Positions 1-64,000 of a stretch of DNA of 64,000 nucleotides are shown here, in pieces. The DNA comes from Psococerastis gibbosa (taxonomy: Eukaryota; Arthropoda; Insecta; Psocodea; Psocidae): the NCBI GenBank assembly GCA_963971405.1, contig OZ020490.1, forward strand, positions 18,811,464-18,875,463, given 5' to 3'. Below the pieces are notes generated by a model. It saw only the letters and a program-made list of their open reading frames with translations. It made no database searches and had not been told where the DNA came from. Each line of letters begins with the position of its first letter. The first letter of the stretch is position 1. Position numbers and translations under genes: made by a program.

Positions 1-99
1 TCCATCAATAGGTTGTCCGTCAATTGTAATTAATGAAGCCAATATTCAAAACGAAATTTTTTAATCGATAAATAAAATGAAAGACTATAAGACAGGAAA

Positions 100-590
100 C
101 TAATAACGTAATTTTTATATTTACTACGCCTTATTCTCATGGAGGGTCAGTGGCACGACAGCAGCGTTTCCACACTGTTCTGTGCGACCTCGGTTGACTG
201 GTTGAGAGCCTCAAAGTTCTCAAATCTTCTGCAATCTTTCTTCTTTCTCATTGTAACTTTCGGCCTCCCTGGTGGTCCTCTTCCTTGTATCTTCCGGTTT
301 ATTACTCACTTAACCACGTGGTTTTTGTCTCTCCGTAGTACGTGTCCTCACCGCCGGCCGCCTTACCAAGTTGAATCCAGCGGACCAGAGCAGGTTCAAA
401 GATGCAGATAACTTGGTAGTGTGCACAGTGCCGGTAGGGAAACATGGTAGGACTTGTCCTGGTCACCTCCGAACTAATCGTGTGACTTCACTGTGTTTCC
501 CAAGTGGTTCGGAATCCACGATAATCAGGAGGTCCCCTGTCCTATGGGCCCACACCGCGGCCTGGGACTGAGTCCAACCATACTACTCCT
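100..590 (-). mobile_element. LINE-like tail fragment
   Basis: The minus strand translates in pieces to GHVLRRDKNHVVK, INRKIQGRGPPGRPKV and similar, like the end of a non-LTR reverse transcriptase ORF (GRPxxRW-type tail), with several frame breaks. Part of it (345-590) is shared with 49190-49420. Confidence 0.5.
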
Positions 591-1152
591 CACCAGTTCA
601 GCCTCTTTTCTCTCAGTACCCTAATAATTCTTCTCTAAGAACTAATAACAAATTCTCTATCCTCCGTCGTAACATGAAAATGTTCGTTTAAGCGTTGGGC
701 GCCAATTGTTAAAATATTTTTTCAGGTAGAGCCTATCCAAGTATGCCACAGCCAAAACTTTACTTCGTATTTAAGCGAATTACAGCATGTAATTGCCAAT
801 TAAATATTCAGAAAACAAGAAAATACTAAAATTGTAGCAAAAATCAGTTACTGAAAGTAAATAATATTATATTATTCAAACATTGTTATTAATAAAATGC
901 CAGCTTCTAATCCATAGCATCTGTAAATTAATGGTGTGTTTTAAAGACATTAACTTTTAGTGCAATGTTAGTTAAACTTTTTATTGATCTTATCGTAGTT
1001 TTGTACAATTCATATATTGTCAATTAGTCATGTAGCATACTAGCATACCTTACATTTCAGAAACACAAGTCATATATGTGAATAATACAAGCACTGAAAA
1101 TGATTCATATACTCTTATTCCAGTTAGTACATGCTATAGATCAAAATACAAA

Positions 1153-1228
1153 TAATGAAATGAAATGAAAACGACTTTATTGCAAACGAACAAAAGGCGA
1201 ACAATTAGACTATAGAGTCTTGTTTTCA
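1153..1228 (-). repeat. LINE 3' tail, inverted copy
   Basis: ATGAAATGAAAACGACTTTA and GGCGAACAATTAGACTATAG are the complement of 44588-44664. Confidence 0.45.
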
Positions 1229-1325
1229 TGCTAACCTTAAAAACTAAAACATTTTATTATTAATAAATGGTTAAAATTAAATCAAGATAATACCTAATAC
1301 GCATTCTCAAATTTTATATCATATA

Positions 1326-1465
1326 GGCGGCGTTCCCATTGACCTCGTATTGCAGAATACACATGACGTTGACTTGGTAGCAGACATCATTAATAAGTTT
1401 TTAATGTCTGCTACCACGTCAACGTCATGTGCACTCTGCAATACGAGGTCAATGGAAACGCCGCC
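1326..1465. repeat. hairpin family A, member 1
   Basis: A 140-bp almost perfect hairpin: GGCGGCGTTCCCATTGACC on the left pairs with GGTCAATGGAAACGCCGCC on the right, with about four mismatches in 62 paired positions. The inner arm and loop contain TGACTTGGTAGCAGACAT and its partner. It lies in the intron before the first slo exon of the window. Two relatives occur at 11383 and 34753. Confidence 0.75.
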
Positions 1466-1860
1466 TTCAAAATTTGAGCAAGGATAGGAGAAGTCCACAA
1501 GTTAAAAATATAGAAATAATTAGCCTAATATAGTAGCTTGCAGTATTATCAGTTATGGCAGGAATATATTACTTTATTAAGTTATTATATTTTTTACCAA
1601 ATATAAATCTATTACTTTCTTTCTTTTCTTCTGTCCATTCTTTTATTGCATGAACAGCACTTATCTTCTTTGCACACTCGATTTGATTATTTCTTTGTTA
1701 TTTCTCTTCTTTGTTCTTTAACCTAATCCAAACTTATTTGTACAGGTATCTTTACACTTCCTACTACTCGTATAAGCAAGTATTCTACTTTCTTCTAATT
1801 TACAGTGCGATGGTGTCTCATTCAGTATGGTAATAAAACCTTAAACTTTGTTTATTTTAG

Positions 1861-58266
<56,406 letters not shown>

Positions 58267-58700
58267 CTATTACTGTGTAGCGCCTTCACCGACGGGCCCT
58301 ACTCCTATGTATGAGCATTTGGGGATGAAACCAAATTGAGACTTGGTCTCCACTCAATCCATTCCAAAATCCCTGATTATTCCTCCAATTTTTCATTGTC
58401 ATCGTTTGTGTTTCAATTTGTGTTGTTTTTAGAATATTTTTGATAAGCTAAATGATGTCCAGAACGTTTTATTGACTGCTTTCGATTTTTGACGGTTGAA
58501 TGATTTTAAAAGCTAGAGCTGCTCTTTAACAGCTATTCCTATTGTTATAAAAATATTGTTAATAATAACCTTATGGTCTCTGCAGTTATTTCGCTATTTT
58601 TTTTAACAGTTACAAAAGCAGTCTGACCGCGTTTCAGTAGTCAATAAAGCAGTTCAATTAACTAATGGTGTAATAGTCAGTTACTTAAGGCACCACATAC
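58267..58700 (+). other. slo: probable slo 3' untranslated region
   Basis: Non-coding sequence after the TGA of the last exon. An AATAAA hexamer at 58643-58648 is a candidate polyadenylation signal. Extent is inferred only; no transcript evidence is visible. Confidence 0.4.
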
Positions 58701-59262
58701 TTACCAATGAGAATGATAGCTTCTATTCCTCAGCAAAATGACAGAAGAAAAGGGATTTAGGAGCAACTCTAATGAAACATTTTTATGGAGGCAAACTCTA
58801 CCCACCTTATTCCGTAATTTTGCTGCAGGTTTTTCATGCACCTTACAAAAACAGTACCTGTGGCACGATCATGGCGATTAACACCCTGGTATTAAAAATG
58901 TTAACAAGATAATTTTGCAATGGAAAGTGCTATTCAAAATTGGTTTGTTTACAGTTTTAACCCCAGGAGTAAGTTAATACCAATCACCAAAATCGGCCCA
59001 CTGATCTGCGGCTAAGTACGCAAGATGAGGAAATGATTTTTCAACGTTCATCGTGTAAAAAAAAAAACGCCTCATTCGTGGGAAGCGTTAATTTTTTCTT
59101 GGATGTTCTGTTTTTTTAGTCCTGAATATACCTTTAACTGTTATACAAACCACCTGGCATTCAAACAATTATGCTCTTTCAGTAATATTTATAGCTGTGC
59201 AAAAAGCGTTTAAAATCAATCAACAATCTTCGTGTCTAACCTGGTGGACTCTGCAGTCTATT

Positions 59263-59650
59263 AATGAGTTGCTTATTTTCAAATGGGTCTGTCTCTGTTT
59301 ACCTTACTTACTCATGAGAGCTAGAAAGCCGATTCTCTCTCAATTCCTTATCCGCCTTAATACGCAATTGATACGTGGGAGCCATGGTTGTTATTGCTGG
59401 CACGTGATTACAATGGCGGACGCTGATTGGCTACGGTGGAGCTAACACGTTTTGATCTAAGGAAAGGATGGAGATAGATTTCCTTAAAAATAAGTCTAAC
59501 TTTACAGGAGCATTTAACATGGGAGAATTTTTTTTTTTTTTTTTTGACACCAAAGTGTTTTGTCTATCGATAGGTCTTCAAACAAGGGATCCAATCCAAT
59601 CAAAAACGCATTATTTGAAAAAAGACCCATTTGAAAATAGGCAACTCATT
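59263..59650. mobile_element. foldback/TIR element G, copy 2
   Basis: Inverted ends ATGAGTTGCTTATTTTCAAA / TTTGAAAATAGGCAACTCAT. Same internal blocks as 53334-53702 in inverted order, plus a T-tract at 59528-59546. Confidence 0.65.
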
Positions 59651-60034
59651 TAAGGCCCAAAATTTATGTTACTCGTAAAAACCATAGAGACTTTTCTCCA
59701 ATACCTAAATTGTAAGTATTTGGCAACTCAGTTATTATAATTTTTATTGTCCAGAATATTCCAGTGGATGGACGACTGGGCTATGTAAAAGGAAGTTCTA
59801 TCAAAACTCAATGCAGAAATATTTTTCCCAGCCTTAATGGGTACCTTGTCATCATTGGTGAGGGAAAAACGCGGCTGTTGGGCACGTTGCTGACCACAAC
59901 ACAAATAGAGCGGTCGCCAAGAGTGAGGATCTTCTACCTCAATTGCTTGACGTGCTACAGCGTTTCTTTTTCGATTTTCCTCTAAATTTGATTGAATATT
60001 AAACTGCCTACACACGATAAAATTACCGAGGCTT

Positions 60035-60430
60035 TCACGGCGAAAGTATATATAAAGAGTGCTTAAGAGTTGCGCTGTGCAAGAACGGCCTCGCTGCAGG
60101 GTGCTTAAGCTAATTACCACAACTTATATACATACTGTAAGCATTTTGAGTAGGGTATGTGGTATTATTACAACCTGGTAGAGTTGAGACCGTTTGCTTT
60201 ACATGACCTCCAAAAAATAAGTGTGCAACTCGAACCTACAACCTTCCGGGCGAAAGTTGGAGTCTGTACCACTACTCAACATGATGACGTCATCAGGGTC
60301 TTCTTAGCTTAAAACACATCACCAAGAGATAGATCGTTTTAGACCGTTCTTACACAGCGCAGCTCTTAAGCACCCTGCAGTTAGCCCGTTTTTGCAAATA
60401 GCAGCTCTCAAGCACCCTTTATACCTACTG
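60035..60430. repeat. inverted duplicated block (GTGCTTAAGAGYTGCGCTGTG)
   Basis: TATAAAGAGTGCTTAAGAGT and GCAAGAACGGC at 60050-60090 recur in reverse at 60345-60425 (CGTTCTTACACAGCGCAGCT, then a further partial copy). Confidence 0.45.
60165..60285 (-). mobile_element. SINE S1 head fragment
   Basis: Minus strand has GTAGTGGTACAGACTCCAAC, CGGAAGGTTGTAGGTTCGAG and GGAGGTCATGTAAAGCAAAC; the 3' body is lost. Confidence 0.6.
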
Positions 60431-60443
60431 CCGAAGTTACGTA

Positions 60444-60566
60444 ACGAAGCAGTAGAATCTGGGTTGATAGGCCGTGGTCGTTCTGAAAGCGTACTTCCAC
60501 TACTACTACATGGAAGTACGCTTTCAGAACGACCGCGACTCATCATCCCGGATTCTACTGCTTCGT
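60444..60566. mobile_element. compact hairpin of the same inverted-repeat family, no ribozyme loop
   Basis: Arms starting ACGAAGCAGTAGAATC and ending GATTCTACTGCTTCGT pair almost completely around an 11-nt loop (CTACTACTACA). Arm sequence equals the 26392 and 36276 elements, but the hammerhead-like loop is absent. GGCTTTCACGGCG occurs at about 60030. Confidence 0.55.
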
Positions 60567-61847
60567 CATGCCCATTAGGCTGCAGAGGGAAGAAAGGTTG
60601 GACGAAACGTAACCCCTTCGAGAATACAAATAAATTAATAAGATACAAATGGACTACAATATACTACCTTTTTTCAAAAATTGATAAATAACTTATTGCT
60701 CAACATTTAGGTAACATACTAGTCTATGTAATTTTATTTGAACATCACCATTCCGTTATTTTTTAAGTATGTTCATAAAAATTTTAAGTTTTTTAAAGGT
60801 GAATCTGTGTTGCTCGCTGGAGACTTATAATTTTTGGCACATCTTCAATAATTTTACCTGTCTATTCGTTTAATTGTTATGATATAAATTTGCATTTTAT
60901 AGTGCTTTTAAAAGCTGTAATTTGCGTCTTTACCGTTATATACAAGCACTTTCTTAGTTAAATATCGTAAAAGTTCTTTAAGCAGAGATACCGTTTCCTA
61001 TTGAATATGTGTTAAATTATGTTTCTCTATAATGCTTCCGCTGATGATGTGTGTAACGATGGGCTTAGAAACAAATCAAAATAATAATTATATAAACAAC
61101 TATAACTTGTCACTTAGTCCTTTTAGATACAGATATATAAATTATGGATAACCTTTTTTTCACTCCCTAGGCATGTTTTGAATAATTCAACCAATTACAA
61201 GGTGCGATAATATATAATATATATAATATTATGTAACTACCTATTGAAAAACTAAAACAGACCACTCTTTTGAAAGGCGCTATGGGTAAAATGCAGATAA
61301 TGGCTAGACCTACATCCTAAGGAATTGCCATTTGCACCTTTTGAGTTAAACTTATTGAAGAGTCAAATTTCTGTCTATGAATGGAGAAGTGGCTCGAATT
61401 TAGGTTTCCTCAGATTTTGAATTAAAATTAAAAAACTAACATTACTAGCAAAGGTCCCAAACTTCAAATCAAACGAGGCTAGGAATATTCATTTTAATAC
61501 TTAGTCACACATGCAAGAGCTGTAGCTTGTAGGCTACTTTAAGGTAGCGATTTTGGTTTGCTTCTAGTCCCATTGACTACGGGGAACTTGCAAAAACTAT
61601 AGATGGTTTCGATTCACACCACGGATAATTAAGAGGAAATGCTGCGTTCCCAGTCACTTCAAAATTTTATTTTCACTTAATTTATTTATTTACAATCATT
61701 TAAAAAATGTAATTAATTTAAAAAAAATTGAATTGTAAGGAATTTTATATTTTAGGTGAACTAATATTTTTGTATAACTGAAGTCGGGCAAAAACGGCTG
61801 GTTCAGTTTTACGGAAGCATCACATCATCAAAAATTAAAAATTCTTC

Positions 61848-62016
61848 ATCCAACGATGACACTTATCATTTAAGTGACGCTTATCTTGTTATTATTTTTG
61901 TTATTATTATTAAATCGGCTGATGTAGTTAGCCTATGTGAGCCGATTCAATAATAATAATAATAAAAATAATAACAAAATAAGCGTCACTTAAATAATAA
62001 GTTTCATCGTCGGATC
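61848..62016. repeat. hairpin with (TAA)n arms
   Basis: TTTAAGTGACGCTTATCTTG ... TTATTATTATTAAATCGGCT pairs with AGCCGATTCAATAATAATAA ... CAAAATAAGCGTCACTTAAA. The arms contain a microsatellite that stayed paired. Confidence 0.6.
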
Positions 62017-62090
62017 GGGCCTTATACCGTAATACCGGTACAAAGTATAAAATAGTTTCGTATCTACTACTTAAAATAGATGACTTTCTC

Positions 62091-62235
62091 CAAGGGCGTA
62101 GCCAGAATTTTCTTTCGGGAGGGGTCCGTCTGACCGTCGGAGTTGAGGTAATCTCAATATACTTAAAACTCCATTTTATATAGTATATTTTGGGAGGGGT
62201 ACGGAGCCCCTGGATCCCCTCTGGCTACGGCCTTG
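62091..62235. mobile_element. hAT-like MITE of the CAAGGCCGTAGCCA family, copy 5
   Basis: CAAGGGCGTAGCCAGAATTT / CTCTGGCTACGGCCTTG ends; flanks ACTTTCTC and ACATTCAC match at 6 of 8 positions. The G-tracts have shrunk to GGGAGGGG. Internally closest to copy 3 (shared CCTCAATATA block). Confidence 0.7.
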
Positions 62236-62279
62236 ACATTCACAGTACTGTAGTACTTAGTAGTAGTAATAATGTCCTG

Positions 62280-62530
62280 TAGGACTTTATATGGACCTAT
62301 AGCCCTACTTATAGTGGGCCCATAGGTCCAATGCCAATGACCCCATGAATTTCGGACATTATTCATATTGTTTCCGTAAAAATGTTGGGCAATTGGCAAA
62401 CTAGTACGATACGTCCTCGATGTCAACCTACACCTAAGCTACAGCGATAATGAGCAAGCTGAGACAAGCTTACCATTGACGTAATGAAACAGGCGAAAGC
62501 ATGACTTAACCAAGTATAGATACGATACGA
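62280..62530. repeat. dispersed repeat K, copy 2 (inverted)
   Basis: ACTTATAGTGGGCCCATAGG, CCAATGCCAATGACCCCATG and GACAAGCTTACCATTGACG are the complement of copy 1. Confidence 0.5.
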
Positions 62531-63318
62531 TACGATGAAAACACTACCAGCGTTTGTATATAGGGTATCTCCCCGGAACGCAGCATTTTCTCCTATACTG
62601 ACATTTTAAAGCAAGCTCCCTTATAAGAAATTTAGTTGATGAATTGTCCCATTATGTATTTCATTATTTGTGAAATTTTGTATATTTGTTTCAAGGAGAT
62701 TGAGAGGAGAAAGGTTGGTGCTTTGTGAAATGAAATAAGGAGAATCGCCCGTGTTGAGCGCTACAAAATGTGATTGATAGGCCCCACTTCTTGGTGCGTA
62801 AGATAAGCATAGGATTAAATAGATATTTTAGTGCTTTATATAGGTGAATCAAATATTATTTTAACACCCTATAATGATTGATATCAATTTCACGATTGTT
62901 TATTCAATTAGGCTATTGGTTTTTAGATTTTTGAGCCTATGTATAATTTTTGTTTATAAGTATTTAATCATCATATATCCACAACAAATATCCACTGTAT
63001 AAATTGCAATATCGCTCGCTACTGGGGCATTGAAATGCATATATATATATGCATAAGAATATACTAGTGTAGGTACCAGGTACTGTAAGGGAATTTACAG
63101 TGGTCACCAGTAAAAATGCAGCATAGAGGAAAGATGAGTTATTATTTCGTACGAACCAGTTTAAATTCATGCGGAGTAAGTCATGTTATGGATAGAAGAT
63201 TGGGATTTGCAGTAGGCCTATTTGCGGCACTGCTTACCACAAACCAGTTTTCTGGTAACAAAATAAGCCCTATATTCGCCTTTATACCAAATGAACCATG
63301 TTGTCACATTACTACACT

Positions 63319-63496
63319 CAAGGCCGTAGCCAAGGGGGGATTCATGGGCGGTTCACCCCCCCCCCCCCCCCCCGAAATGAAATGGCTAGATAGATTCGTA
63401 TTTTGAGAGGAAAAATAAAAACCACTATGTAATATCCCATGAAATTTCGAACCCCCCCCCCCCCCCCCCGACAAAAAAATCCTGGCAACGGCCTTA
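63319..63496. mobile_element. hAT-like MITE of the CAAGGCCGTAGCCA family, copy 6
   Basis: CAAGGCCGTAGCCA at the left, CCTGGCAACGGCCTTA at the right; flanks ACTACACT and GCTACACT. Two long C-runs, at 63355-63373 and 63452-63469, with a middle like copy 2. Confidence 0.75.
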
Positions 63497-63649
63497 GCTA
63501 CACTACATGATATTCTTTCAATGCTCAATTTTATTACAATATTATCCATATAAAATAAATAGCTTGGTATTAAATAGGCTATGAAAATTAAAATTTCGGT
63601 TATGAAAATGAGAGTTACCTTGTTCAATGCAATTAATTATTATGCCCTA

Positions 63650-63785
63650 CAGTATACTGTATACAGGTATTATGTACACAAGTTGGAAGGGTACATTATC
63701 TCCCACGTTATCGCCTTATACAGTATACTGTAGGTGTTATGTATACGTTGGAAACTTGGAAGGTACATTCTTTCGCACCATAGAG
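63650..63785 (+). repeat. tandem duplication of about 70 bp
   Basis: ACAGTATACTGTATACAGGT / ACAGTATACTGTAGGTGTTA followed by shared TTATGTA, TTGGAAGG and GTACATT blocks. Confidence 0.55.
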
Positions 63786-64000
63786 AGTTGGTGGGCCTTT
63801 AAAATTTTGAATAAGTTATAGGTTTAATTTAGCGTCTGCTTAAGTTTTTAGCCTTAAGGGCATAAGAAACCTTGTTAAATTAAATGCTTCAATTTTTTAA
63901 TAATAGAAATGACTCTGGTAATTAAATGTTAAGTTTGCTGAGTAAACTGGCCTATTTAATTATTACCTACAGTTTATTTTTAAATGGTAAGGAAATCAGG

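Larger units (their letters stand above)
58700..64000. other. downstream region, no host gene recognised
   Basis: After the slo 3' end only repeats (elements listed at 59263, 60165, 60444, 61848, 62091, 62280, 63319, 63650) and AT-rich unique sequence are visible. No conserved protein on either strand. Confidence 0.55.

Overview
The window is AT-rich eukaryotic DNA and holds one recognisable host gene. This is the 3' half of a slowpoke/Slo1 (BK, big-conductance calcium-activated potassium channel) alpha-subunit gene on the + strand. It runs through 19 recognisable exons from 1861 to 58266, all flanked by GT...AG introns. The exon peptides match the arthropod form of the protein: mutually exclusive exons in RCK1, a [17 protein letters not shown] segment, the calcium bowl, and an ending of type PTDQVFVLMQFDPGLEYKP. 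The source is therefore an arthropod. The long, repeat-filled introns may suggest a crustacean or chelicerate rather than a small-genome insect, but that is inference.

Gene layout: 1861-2016 (RCK1); two alternative exons at 2745-2872 and 5156-5268; 10432-10587; 10944-11020 (CKACH motif); a modular linker of phase-compatible small exons at 24827, 31056, 33745, 35379 and 39426; RCK2 from 45258 to 56309, with the calcium bowl at 48630-48766; and a tandemly duplicated terminal exon (57945 and 58183) that offers two different C-termini. Joining one exon per choice gives an open frame of 701 codons including the stop. The voltage sensor and pore lie upstream of the window. I see no second host gene from 58300 to 64000.

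Almost everything else is mobile DNA inside introns: (i) a near-perfect 979-bp palindrome (25157-26135) of two head-to-head, 5'-truncated Penelope-like element ends, each with GIY-YIG coding sequence and a hammerhead-like motif, flanked by a target-site duplication; (ii) related short palindromes at 26392, 36276 and 60444, two of them with hammerhead-like or decayed hammerhead-like loops; (iii) hAT-type MITEs with 8-bp target duplications, one family carrying long poly-G/poly-C tracts; (iv) several foldback families flanked by TTAA, including one nested inside another; (v) a three-member hairpin family (1326, 11383, 34753) whose ends and core are shared while the arm interiors differ yet stay self-complementary; (vi) tRNA-derived SINE families; (vii) fragments of non-LTR retrotransposons.

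The strongest biology is the alternative-splicing architecture of slo, including a duplicated last exon whose first copy has lost its stop. The strongest mobile-element observations are the Penelope/hammerhead palindrome and the hairpin family with diverged but paired arms.
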